Origin: Phycisphaerales bacterium | Lineage (GTDB): Bacteria > Planctomycetota > Phycisphaerae > Phycisphaerales > UBA1924 | Assembly: GCA_030680655.1 (NCBI GenBank) | Contig: JAUXUZ010000204.1 | Coordinates: forward strand, 1 to 31,146 | Length of the DNA stretch: 31,146 bases | Reading direction: 5' to 3' | Shown: one piece after another, positions 1 to 7,670 of the stretch | How the letters are laid out: every line of letters starts with the position of its first letter | Numbering within the stretch: the first letter of the stretch is position 1 | Program-made: the position numbers and the translations under genes | The notes under the pieces: model-generated | What the model was told of the DNA's origin: nothing | The model's input: the letters and a program-made list of their open reading frames with translations, nothing else | The model's database searches: none

Positions 1-88
1 CGGCGGCCAGGCCCGCGGCGGCGGCCACTCCGGCGGCGAGCACACCGCGGCGGGAGAACTCAGCGCTAGGGGAGGTTGGCGTCGTCAT
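1..88 (-). CDS. Tat-exported protein, N-terminal fragment (runs off the window)
   Basis: Only the first 29 codons are inside the window. They encode a short polar stretch, a twin-arginine motif (SRRGVLAAG) and the start of an Ala/Gly-rich hydrophobic segment, which is a Tat export signal. The start codon overlaps the stop codon of the formylglycine-generating-enzyme-like gene upstream as ATGA, so the two are probably translated from one message. The mature protein is not visible. In planctomycetes such Tat signals often precede Gfo/Idh/MocA oxidoreductases or sulfatases, but nothing here decides between them. Confidence 0.7.
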   Translation of the reverse strand, partial: MTTPTSPSAEFSRRGVLAAGVAAAAGLAA

Positions 89-1077
89 GGGTGTTTCTCC
101 GGTTGCGGCTGTGTGATGGCCGGGGTGGTTGCGGCGGGTGGAGTGGGGGCAACGGGTGCTGCGGGAGCGGTGGAGGGGACGGGGGGGGCTGCGTCGCACA
201 CGATGCGGAATCCGATGTGCGGGCCATCGGAGAGCCACCACTTGCTCTTGGGGATCTGCGGGTCGCTGGCGTTCCAGGCTCGGTCCATCGGCACGCGGGC
301 GGCGATCGTGAGCTTTTCGGCCGGGTCGCGGAAGGAGCCACCCTTGGCGACCGGCTTGCCCTCTTTGTCGGTGACCCACTCGGCCGCGTTGCCGAGCATG
401 TCGCAAAGGCCCCACGCGTTGGGGCGCTTCTTGCCGACAGGGTGGGGTGTGTCGGCCGCGTTGGCTGCGAACCAGGCGCAGTCGGCGAGAGTGGCGCCCT
501 GTGGGACGGCGTTGCCGGTCGGGCTGCTCGCCGGTGCGCCGGCGCGCGCGGCGTGCTCCCACTCGTCCTCGGTAGGCAGGCGGTAGCTGCGTCCGGTCTG
601 CAGCGAGAGCCACTTGCAGAACTCGGTGGCGTTCTTGTGCGACATGCTGATCGCGGCGTACCCCTCGTGCCCGAAGCCGCGGTCGGGGGGTAGGTAGGGC
701 TTGCTGGGGCGGGTGACGGCGTCGGCGTCTTTTGGACCCTTGCCGGCTTCTTCGTCGAGCCGGTAGATGTAAACGTCAAACGCCTCCCAGCCGAGCTCGG
801 TCTTTGACATGTAGAACGGCTTGATCGGCTCCTCACCTGTGGCACCCGGCGCTGAGCCGGGGATGGGGAGCATCTCGATCTTGTACGCCGCGACGGGGAC
901 CTCCTGCGAGAAGGCCACCAGCTGCGGGGCCGGCTGGGCTGGGGTGGCGGGTGGGGTGGCAATGCCCGTGGGGGGCTCAGCGGCGGAAGCGGTGGCGGCG
1001 GCGAGCAGCAGCGCGAGCGCGATACGCTCGGCGGAACGGTTGCGGTGGTTCAGGCGGGCTGACGCAGAGGAGTTCAT
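85..1077 (-). CDS. SUMF1/formylglycine-generating-enzyme-like secreted protein
   Basis: A 330-residue protein with a signal peptide (hydrophobic core ALALLLAAATASA, about residues 20-33), a Pro/Ala-rich linker, one FGE-sulfatase domain (about residues 55-295) and a Pro/Ala/Thr-rich tail. The domain shows the family signatures YAAISMSHKNATEFCKWLS, YRLPTEDEWEHAARAG, NAWGLCDMLGNAAEWV, KGGSF and IGFRIV. True FGE converts a sulfatase cysteine to formylglycine, but many bacterial members are structural, so the activity is not certain. The start ATG overlaps the ATG of the divergent apbE gene, and no Shine-Dalgarno sequence is evident in front of it. The stop overlaps the start of the Tat-signal gene downstream. 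Confidence 0.85.
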   Translation of the reverse strand: MNSSASARLNHRNRSAERIALALLLAAATASAAEPPTGIATPPATPAQPAPQLVAFSQEVPVAAYKIEMLPIPGSAPGATGEEPIKPFYMSKTELGWEAFDVYIYRLDEEAGKGPKDADAVTRPSKPYLPPDRGFGHEGYAAISMSHKNATEFCKWLSLQTGRSYRLPTEDEWEHAARAGAPASSPTGNAVPQGATLADCAWFAANAADTPHPVGKKRPNAWGLCDMLGNAAEWVTDKEGKPVAKGGSFRDPAEKLTIAARVPMDRAWNASDPQIPKSKWWLSDGPHIGFRIVCDAAPPVPSTAPAAPVAPTPPAATTPAITQPQPEKHP

Positions 1078-2083
1078 GGTGTTAAGGAGTCTGCTGAGGC
1101 TGCTGTTGGGACTGGTCGCGGTCGGCGCGGGTGGGTGTACGGCTCCTCCGATGGAGCGGTTTCAGTTTACACGAGTGACCATGGGGGTTTCTGCCACAAT
1201 CGTGGTTGAGGCCGGTTCTCGGGAAACGGCCCTACGGGGCGCTGCGGCCGCGTACGAGCGGATGGCGGAGATCGAGCAGGTTGCCAGCGACTACCGGCCC
1301 GGCAGCGAATTGATGCGGCTGTGCGGGGAGGCGCCGATCGGTGAGTGGCACCCTGTGAGCCATGATCTGGCGGAGTTGCTGTCGGTGGCGCGGGATGTCT
1401 CTCAGCGGACGGATGGGGCGTTCGATGTGACCGTTGGTCCCGCGGTGAAATTGTGGCGCGAAGCGCGGGCAACTGGCCAGATGCCTGGGCGAGCGCGCGT
1501 GAGGGCTGCGCTGGAGCTGATCGGTTGGGAGGCGGTGGAGGTGGAGCGATCGCCACCACGGGTGCGCCTGCTGAAGGCCGGCATGACCCTGGACATGGGG
1601 GGCATCGCCAAGGGGTACGCGGCGCGCGAGGCGGGCCTGGTGCTGGAAGAGCTCGGCCTGACGCGCTGCCTGGTGGCCTTGGCGGGCGATGTCTACGCGG
1701 GCGCAGCGCCGTCTGGAACGGGAGGCTGGCGCATCCAGGTGCGCAGCGACCAGAGCGAGCGGGTCGTCGGCACGCTTGTAGTTGCGCACGCGTGTGTCTC
1801 GACGTCGGGCGACGCCGAGCAGTTTGTGGAAATTATGGGGATTCGGTACTCGCACATCGTCGATCCGCGCACGGGCGTTGGGGTGGTGGGTGGCGCTGTC
1901 GTGACGGCGATCGGTGATGATGGTGCGTACGTTGATGCCGCGGGCACGGCGGGCTCGGTGCAGGGGACGGGTGGCCTTGGGAATGCGCTCATTCAGGGGC
2001 GCGGCGTCACGCTGATTGTGCACCACGGGTCTTGGCCGCTGGAGATCATCGGCGATACGCGTCGCGTCCGCTGGCAGGATTGA
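1076..2083 (+). CDS. apbE: FAD:protein FMN transferase (ApbE family), probable lipoprotein
   Basis: A 335-residue ApbE-type flavinyltransferase, which attaches FMN from FAD to threonine or serine of extracytoplasmic flavoproteins. Family motifs in order: TRVTMGVSATI near the start, SELMRLC, TDGAFDVTVGPAVKLW, LDMGGIAKGYAA, CLVALAGDVYAG, VSTSGDAEQFV and HIVDPRTG, then an Ala/Asp-rich segment with DAAGTA that corresponds to the metal-binding end. The start is set by AGAGGAG just upstream and opens with a hydrophobic leader ending in AGGC, a plausible but non-canonical lipobox that would anchor the enzyme outside the membrane. The target flavoprotein is not in the window. An in-frame extension back to 821 is antisense to the neighbour and not credible. 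Confidence 0.88.
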   Translation: MVLRSLLRLLLGLVAVGAGGCTAPPMERFQFTRVTMGVSATIVVEAGSRETALRGAAAAYERMAEIEQVASDYRPGSELMRLCGEAPIGEWHPVSHDLAELLSVARDVSQRTDGAFDVTVGPAVKLWREARATGQMPGRARVRAALELIGWEAVEVERSPPRVRLLKAGMTLDMGGIAKGYAAREAGLVLEELGLTRCLVALAGDVYAGAAPSGTGGWRIQVRSDQSERVVGTLVVAHACVSTSGDAEQFVEIMGIRYSHIVDPRTGVGVVGGAVVTAIGDDGAYVDAAGTAGSVQGTGGLGNALIQGRGVTLIVHHGSWPLEIIGDTRRVRWQD

Positions 2084-2113
2084 ATCCGCCGCTTGCGGGC
2101 GAGGTCGGATTGC

Positions 2114-3151
2114 TCAGAGCGAAACGGCAGCACCGGTCTGGGTGCTGCGGAGTTCAGCCTCGAGCACCCTTGCCACGGTCACGGCTTCGTTGACCGTCGC
2201 GTCGAGGTTGCGCGAGGCGCTGGCGATCGCGCTGAGCAGGTGGCGGACCTGGCCGTCGTACCCCGTGCCGGGCGGCAGCGGCGGGTGCGTCCTGGCGCCG
2301 TCGGCATAGATGGTGACGGTGGGGGTTGAGACCAGATCGAACTCAACGGTGGCCCTCTCGAAGGCCGCGAGGTAGCGCATGCGGTAGCCGAATGCCGGGT
2401 CCATCGCCCACGACCCTTCTGCGCTCACGCTCACGCCGGGCATGCTGGGGAAGTCGTAGATGGTCTGCAGGTGTATCGGCCCGCCGCTGCTGCGGACGGA
2501 AGTCGGCGCGCCGAGCAGGTGCACGACGAAGTCGGTGTCGTGGATGTGCTGATCGACGAGCGCACCGCCGGAGCGCGCGACGTCTTTGTAGAACTCCTTC
2601 GACCACGTCGGCCCGCTGCCGAGCCGGTGCATGCTCAGGGCCCGCAGCTTGCCGTAGCGTGCGTCGCGGCAGGCCTCACGCAGAAACGTCCACCCCGGCC
2701 AGAAGCGCATGCACATCGCGGGCATGCAGAGGGTGTTGGCGTTTCGCGCGGCGGCGACGAGCCTTGCGACGTCGCTTGAAGCGAGTGCGACGGGTTTTTC
2801 AAGCAACACGTGCTTGCCGGCCTGCAGCGCGGCGATAGCGAGATCAACGTGCGTATCGGTCGGGGTGCAGATGCTCACCAGCGAGACGGCCGCATCGGCG
2901 AGCAGGTCGTCGGCACGCTCGTACCCGCGTACAACCGCCGGGTCGAAGAGGCGGTCGCTGATCGCCGGGCCGATGTTGCCCCCGCCCGCCGGCGCACCGG
3001 TAAGCCGCTGGGGGTTCGGGTCGCTCACGGCGACGAGCGCGCAGGCGAAGCCGTCGGCCGCCGCGGCCTGGTACGCCTTGATGTGCGTTGCCCCCATGAA
3101 GCCCATGCCGATGACGCCGACACCGATCGTTGAGTCGCTCACGCTGGTCAC
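2114..3151 (-). CDS. Gfo/Idh/MocA-family NAD(P)-dependent oxidoreductase
   Basis: A 345-residue sugar or inositol dehydrogenase-like protein. The N-terminal Rossmann fold shows GVGVIGMGFMGATH, followed by VSICTPTDTHVDLA and the hallmark EKPVALASSD, whose lysine is conserved in the family. The C-terminal half contains GGALVDQHIHDTD, typical of the substrate domain. There is no signal peptide, so it is cytoplasmic. The start is GTG in a GTGA overlap with the isomerase upstream; a second GTG three codons later has a better placed AGGGG and could be the true start. The pairing with a TIM-barrel isomerase suggests a sugar or polyol catabolic step, but the substrate cannot be read from the sequence. 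Confidence 0.88.
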   Translation of the reverse strand: MTSVSDSTIGVGVIGMGFMGATHIKAYQAAAADGFACALVAVSDPNPQRLTGAPAGGGNIGPAISDRLFDPAVVRGYERADDLLADAAVSLVSICTPTDTHVDLAIAALQAGKHVLLEKPVALASSDVARLVAAARNANTLCMPAMCMRFWPGWTFLREACRDARYGKLRALSMHRLGSGPTWSKEFYKDVARSGGALVDQHIHDTDFVVHLLGAPTSVRSSGGPIHLQTIYDFPSMPGVSVSAEGSWAMDPAFGYRMRYLAAFERATVEFDLVSTPTVTIYADGARTHPPLPPGTGYDGQVRHLLSAIASASRNLDATVNEAVTVARVLEAELRSTQTGAAVSL

Positions 3152-3978
3152 CCCTGAACGCCGGTGTAGAACGTGCGGACCAGATCGGCCGCAGTCTTGA
3201 CGTCGTCTACGCGCTTCTCACCCGCCTCACGCTCGATCACGGCGTCAACGTGCGGCAGCGAGCGGCTGACAAAGGTGAAGAAGGCTTTCCAATCCACGGC
3301 GCCCTGCCCCGCGGGCGTCTCGCGTCCCCATGTGCCCGGCGTGCTGGTGGCAACCGCGTCCTTCACGTGCACCTGTTTCACCCACGGCGCCAGCTGGCCC
3401 AGAGACTCGATGGGGTCGCCCATGCCGTAGAGGATCATGTTGGCGGGGTCAAAGTTCACGCCCATGTGCCCGGCGTCGAGCTCGCGCATGACGTCAACAA
3501 GCGTGGCGGCGGACTCCTGGCCGGTCTCAAAGGCGACGCTTACGCCCCGCTGGGCGAAGACCGCTCCGATCTGGCGCAGCCGGTCGAGCATCACGCGGCG
3601 CAGCGGGTCGGCGGGTTCGTGGGGGAGGAACCCGGCGTGGAACGTGACCAGTCGCAGGTTCATGCGGTGCGCGGTGTCGGCCACCTTGCGTGCACGCTCG
3701 AGGTTGGCCTTCCAGTGTTCGTCGGAGCGTACGCCTCCGGTGCGGCGGATGGATTCAAGGGTGGAGTAGTCCTCACCGATTGTCGCGAGCATGCCCGAGA
3801 GCACCTTGATCCCCGCGGCTTGCAGTGTGTCGGCCGTGCGGTGCTCGTCCCACTGGCCTTCGGCGATGGGCGTGAGGGCGAGCTGCACGGCGCTGAGGCC
3901 GCACGCACGCACGCGGTCGACCAGTTCATCGACGGTGGCGGGGTGGAGCGACCAGGAGCAGAGGCCGAGTGTGGGCAT
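3148..3978 (-). CDS. Sugar phosphate isomerase/epimerase (xylose isomerase-like TIM barrel)
   Basis: A protein of about 276 residues of the AP-endonuclease-2/xylose-isomerase-like superfamily. It begins MPTLGLCSWSLHPATVDELV and carries RLVTFHAGFLPHEP, VSVAFETGQESAATL, MGVNFDPANMIL, WVKQVHVKD and a final stretch with VIEREAG. Metal ligands of this family usually lie in such segments (Glu of FETG, Asp of NFDP, His of HVKD, Glu of IERE), and all are present. The start chosen is the ATG directly before the first beta strand; an in-frame TTG at 4041 would add 21 residues that do not look like protein. It is the first gene of a coupled pair with the oxidoreductase and is transcribed away from the NagB fusion. 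Confidence 0.83.
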   Translation of the reverse strand: MPTLGLCSWSLHPATVDELVDRVRACGLSAVQLALTPIAEGQWDEHRTADTLQAAGIKVLSGMLATIGEDYSTLESIRRTGGVRSDEHWKANLERARKVADTAHRMNLRLVTFHAGFLPHEPADPLRRVMLDRLRQIGAVFAQRGVSVAFETGQESAATLVDVMRELDAGHMGVNFDPANMILYGMGDPIESLGQLAPWVKQVHVKDAVATSTPGTWGRETPAGQGAVDWKAFFTFVSRSLPHVDAVIEREAGEKRVDDVKTAADLVRTFYTGVQG

Positions 3979-4035
3979 AGTGGTCCATCGCGAACGGGTC
4001 AGCCCCACCTGAGCGGTCTCGGCGCTGGTGGAGGC

Positions 4036-4080
4036 TTGCAACCCGCGCCGCTGCGGGTGAGAATAGCAAACCTCACCCGC
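4036..4080 (+). promoter_or_regulatory. Probable promoter and operator in the divergent region before the NagB fusion
   Basis: TTGCAA (4036-4041), 17 nt and GAGAAT (4059-4064) form a moderate sigma-70-like promoter reading toward the NagB fusion. A perfect inverted repeat, GCGGGTGAG at 4053-4061 and CTCACCCGC at 4072-4080 with a 10-nt spacer, covers the -10 box and the expected start site. This is a good position for a repressor. It lies between two divergent sugar-related units, so it could control both. The regulator is not in the window. Confidence 0.5.
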
Positions 4081-4122
4081 TGTTGGTGGCGGGACAGCCG
4101 GGGGCGCGTGGAGATGCCGGAC

Positions 4123-6117
4123 ATGGAGAGTCTGCTGGTACGCTCGATTGACCGCGGCAACCCTGAGCGGTTGCCGGTGCGGGTATATTCACAGAGTGCG
4201 GGCGCGAACGCTCAGGCCGCGGCCGAGATCGCCGGCTTGATCCGAGCACGGCGAGCGGAGGGACGCACCGCCGTGCTCGGTCTGGCGACGGGCTCAACGC
4301 CGCTTGGGGTCTACGAGGAGCTCGTCCGGCTGCACGAGCGCGAGGGGCTCAGCTTCGCCAACGTGGTGACGTTCAACCTCGACGAGTACTGGCCGATGGG
4401 CCCGGCCGACCTGCAGAGCTACAGGCGGTTCATGCGGGAGAACTTCTTCGACCGGGTCGACATCGACCCGGCCAACACGCACGTTCCCGACGGCACGTGC
4501 GCGGCGGAGGCGGTGGCCGATCACTGCGCCGCGTACGAGCGGGCGATCGAGGCGGCCGGTGGGATCGACATCCAGTTGCTGGGGATCGGCCGTACCGGGC
4601 ACATCGGGTTCAACGAGCCCGGCTCGCCGCGCGACAGCCGCACGCGGTTGATCACGCTCGACCGCGTGACGCGCGCCGACGCGGCCAGTGATTTCTTCGG
4701 CGAGAGCAACGTCCCCCGGCGCGCGATCACTATGGGCGTGGGCACGATCCTGAACGCCCGGCGGATCCTGCTGATCGCCTTCGGCGAGCACAAGGCGGCG
4801 ATCGTGCGCCGAACGGTCGAGGAGGAGCCGACGTCAACGATCGCGGCGAGCCACCTGCAGGACCACCCCAACACGGTGGCGCTGCTCGACAGCGCCAGTG
4901 CTGCGGAACTCACGCGCATCTGCACACCCTGGCGGCTGGAACGTGTGCCGCACTGGTCCGACCGGATGACCAGGAGCGCGGTGATCTGGCTGGCCCGCCA
5001 CGTCGACAAGCCGATCCTCAAGCTGACCGACGAGGATTACAACGAGCACCACCTGCAGGACCTGCTGACGGCGCGCGGAGAGGACGGCGGCGCCTACGAC
5101 ATCAACATAGAGGTCTTCAGAACGCTTTCGCGCACCATCACCGGCTGGCCGGGCGGAAAGCCGGCAGCGGACGCGGGCGCATCCGCCGCCGGCGCGGCGG
5201 ACGGCCCGTTCCCCAAGCGAGTCGTCGTGTTCAGCCCGCACCCCGACGACGACGTGATCAGCATGGGCGGCACGTTCATCAGGCTCTGCGAGCAGGGGCA
5301 CGATGTGCACGTCGCGTACCAGACCAGCGGCAACATCGCCGTGTGGGACGAGTCGGCGATGCGTCACGCGGACTTTGTGCGTGAGTTTGCGCAGGCGTTC
5401 CCGAGCCTCGGGCGTGCGTTCGCCGAGCGGCTGGAGGCGGCGATTGAGGAGTTCATCACGCACAAGCAACCCGGCCAGCCCGACAGCCCCGAGCTGCAGC
5501 AGATCAAGGGGCTCATCCGCCGCACCGAGGCCCGCGCGGCCGCCCGCTATTCGGGCGTCAAACCGCAGAACATCCACTTTCTCGACTTGCCGTTCTATGA
5601 AACGGGGCGTGTCCGTAAGAAGCCGCTCGGCGACGAGGATGTGCGGATCACCGTCGAACTGCTCCGCCGGGTGCGGCCGCACCAGGTGTACGCCGCGGGA
5701 GACCTGAGCGATCCGCACGGCACGCACCGCGTCTGCCTCGCCGCGATCACCCGTGCGCTCGAAGCGGTGAAAGACGATCCGTGGGTGCGGGATTGCCAGG
5801 TCTGGCTCTACCGCGGGGCGTGGCAGGAGTGGGGGGCCGAAGAGATCGAGATGGCCGTGCCGCTGGCGCCCAGCGAGGTCCGTCGCAAGCGGGCGGCGAT
5901 CTTCAAGCACGAGAGCCAGAAGGACTCCGCCCTTTTTCCGGGGCCCAGCGACGTCCGGGAGTTCTGGCAGCGTGCCGAGGAGCGCAACCGCAACACCGCG
6001 CGGCTCTTCGACAAGCTGGGGCTGGCCGAGTACGAGGCGATCGAGGGGTTTGTCCGCCTGGTTCAGCCCGCCGAGCGTACGTCGGCCGCTCAGTTGCCGC
6101 TACGCTCACCATCATGA
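4123..6117 (+). CDS. Glucosamine-6-phosphate deaminase-like protein fused to a PIG-L/LmbE deacetylase domain
   Basis: A 664-residue two-domain protein. Residues 1 to about 330 are a NagB-like fold: LGLATGSTPLGVYEELV for phosphate binding, FNLDEYWPM with the catalytic-base Asp87, and GIGRTGHIGFNEP. In the last motif the residue equal to E. coli NagB Asp141 is Thr158, while His160 and Glu165 are kept. From about residue 365 a PIG-L domain begins with VVVFSPHPDDDV (zinc ligands His373 and Asp376) and ends with DPHGTH (His535), a metal-dependent N-deacetylase fold. NagB-PIG-L fusions of this length occur in Bacteroidetes and planctomycetes. Together the domains could deacetylate and deaminate an amino sugar, but this is inferred. 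GGAG lies 9 nt before the chosen ATG; an ATG at 4114 is the alternative. The stop overlaps the pyruvate kinase start as ATGA. Confidence 0.88.
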   Translation: MESLLVRSIDRGNPERLPVRVYSQSAGANAQAAAEIAGLIRARRAEGRTAVLGLATGSTPLGVYEELVRLHEREGLSFANVVTFNLDEYWPMGPADLQSYRRFMRENFFDRVDIDPANTHVPDGTCAAEAVADHCAAYERAIEAAGGIDIQLLGIGRTGHIGFNEPGSPRDSRTRLITLDRVTRADAASDFFGESNVPRRAITMGVGTILNARRILLIAFGEHKAAIVRRTVEEEPTSTIAASHLQDHPNTVALLDSASAAELTRICTPWRLERVPHWSDRMTRSAVIWLARHVDKPILKLTDEDYNEHHLQDLLTARGEDGGAYDINIEVFRTLSRTITGWPGGKPAADAGASAAGAADGPFPKRVVVFSPHPDDDVISMGGTFIRLCEQGHDVHVAYQTSGNIAVWDESAMRHADFVREFAQAFPSLGRAFAERLEAAIEEFITHKQPGQPDSPELQQIKGLIRRTEARAAARYSGVKPQNIHFLDLPFYETGRVRKKPLGDEDVRITVELLRRVRPHQVYAAGDLSDPHGTHRVCLAAITRALEAVKDDPWVRDCQVWLYRGAWQEWGAEEIEMAVPLAPSEVRRKRAAIFKHESQKDSALFPGPSDVREFWQRAEERNRNTARLFDKLGLAEYEAIEGFVRLVQPAERTSAAQLPLRSPS

Positions 6118-7652
6118 CGCCCGTCCGCCCCACGCTTGCGTCGATCGTCGCCACCATCGGGCCGGCCAGCGATACGCCGGAACTCGTCGCCAAGTTGATC
6201 GACGCGGGGGTGGCGGTCTTCCGGATGAACTTCTCCCACGGCACCTTCGAGGACCACCGCCGGCGGCTGGAGATCATCCGCACGGTGGCCCAGGAGAAGG
6301 GATCGTGCATCGCGGTTCTTGGGGACCTGCCCGGCCCCAAGATCCGCGTCGGCAAGGTGCCTGACCCGGGCATCACGCTCGAAACGGGCCACGACTTCCT
6401 GATCGACCCAATGTGCGCTTCGGCCGAGCCGGGGGGCGAGCGGCACCCCGCGCGTCTGCACTGCGGCTACGCCGGCTTGGCGCGGGATGTGCAGCCGGGG
6501 CACCGTGTGCTCATCAACGACGGCGCGATCCGCGCGGTGGCGATCGAGCGGGTGAGCGACGACCCGCCCACCGCGCTGCGGTGCCGCGTCACCACCGGCG
6601 GGCTCGTCACGAGCAACAAGGGGATCAACCTCCCGCAGACCGACATCTCGATCCCTGCGCTCACCGAGCGGGACTGGCAGTGCGTCGAGTGGGCCGTTCG
6701 ACACGGGCTTGACTTTCTCGCGCTCTCGTTTGTGCGCACCGCCGACGAGGTGCAGCTGCTGCGCCAGCGCCTCGCCTCGATGTGCTCAGTGGATGGGGTC
6801 GCCGGCAACATCGCGTACGGCGCCGCCATCCCGGTGATCGCGAAGATCGAGAAGCCGCAGGCCGTGCTGAACATCGACGCGATCGCCCGGGAGGCCGACG
6901 GCCTCATGGTTGCGCGCGGGGACCTGGGCGTTGAGATGGACATCGCGATGGTCCCGATCGTTCAGAAGAAGATTATCGAAGCGGCCAGCCGCTTCGGCAA
7001 GCCGTGCATCGTGGCAACGCAGATGCTCGAGAGCATGATCAATGCGCCCAGCCCGACGCGGGCCGAAGCGAGCGACGTGGCGACGGCGATCACCGACAGG
7101 GCCGACGCCGTGATGCTCAGCGCCGAGAGCGCGACCGGGCAGTACCCCGTTCTGGCGGTTGAGACGATGCGCCGCATCATCGGTCGGACCGAGGAGTGGG
7201 CACGCACCCAGCCGAGCGCGGCAACCCCACCCTCGGACGCGTTGATCGCTCGGCAATCAACCGCCGCGCTCGCCCACGGCGTCTGGCATATCGCCAGGGA
7301 TATCGGCGCGAAGCTCATCGTCTGCTGGAGCCAGCGCGGCGGCACGGCGCGCTACCTGAGCCAGACGGGCTTTGACGTGCCGATCATCGCCTACAGCAGC
7401 AGCGAGCGGTCAACGCGCCGGATGGCCCTCCTCCGCGGCGTGGTCCCGCTGCTTGCCGAGCCACCTCCTGACTCGTCGCTCAGTGAGTGGAACAAATCGA
7501 TCGACAGCGACCTTCTTCGGCGGGAGTGGGTGGCGCAGGGCGATCCGATCGTGCTCGTGGCGGGGCGTCCCCTCGGCGTTGCCAAGCCGGCGACAGTGGT
7601 CGCGGTGCACTACGTCGCCGACAGTTCCACCGGGTTCTACCGTCACCCGTAG
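6114..7652 (+). CDS. pyk: Pyruvate kinase
   Basis: A 512-residue enzyme for the last glycolytic step, phosphoenolpyruvate plus ADP to pyruvate plus ATP. The barrel shows TLASIVATIGPASDTPEL, FRMNFSHGTFEDH, GDLPGPKIRVGKV, a B-domain insert, DFLALSFVRT, the active-site block VIAKIEKPQAVLNID (Lys244), MVARGDLGVEMD and ATQMLESMINAPSPTRAE. The C-terminal domain carries SAESATGQYP, where most enzymes read SGETA, and WSQRGGTARYLSQ. Length fits the family. The start ATG overlaps the stop of the NagB fusion by four bases, so the two are translationally coupled. Amino-sugar catabolism therefore sits directly beside the lower glycolytic enzyme. Confidence 0.93.
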   Translation: MTPVRPTLASIVATIGPASDTPELVAKLIDAGVAVFRMNFSHGTFEDHRRRLEIIRTVAQEKGSCIAVLGDLPGPKIRVGKVPDPGITLETGHDFLIDPMCASAEPGGERHPARLHCGYAGLARDVQPGHRVLINDGAIRAVAIERVSDDPPTALRCRVTTGGLVTSNKGINLPQTDISIPALTERDWQCVEWAVRHGLDFLALSFVRTADEVQLLRQRLASMCSVDGVAGNIAYGAAIPVIAKIEKPQAVLNIDAIAREADGLMVARGDLGVEMDIAMVPIVQKKIIEAASRFGKPCIVATQMLESMINAPSPTRAEASDVATAITDRADAVMLSAESATGQYPVLAVETMRRIIGRTEEWARTQPSAATPPSDALIARQSTAALAHGVWHIARDIGAKLIVCWSQRGGTARYLSQTGFDVPIIAYSSSERSTRRMALLRGVVPLLAEPPPDSSLSEWNKSIDSDLLRREWVAQGDPIVLVAGRPLGVAKPATVVAVHYVADSSTGFYRHP

Positions 7653-7670
7653 CACGCTCGCGGACCATCG

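Noticed and set aside
3130..4122. In-frame upstream extension of the NagB fusion by more than 300 codons
   Set aside because: It is antisense to the coupled isomerase and oxidoreductase genes, which have clear family motifs; NagB homology starts near 4123.
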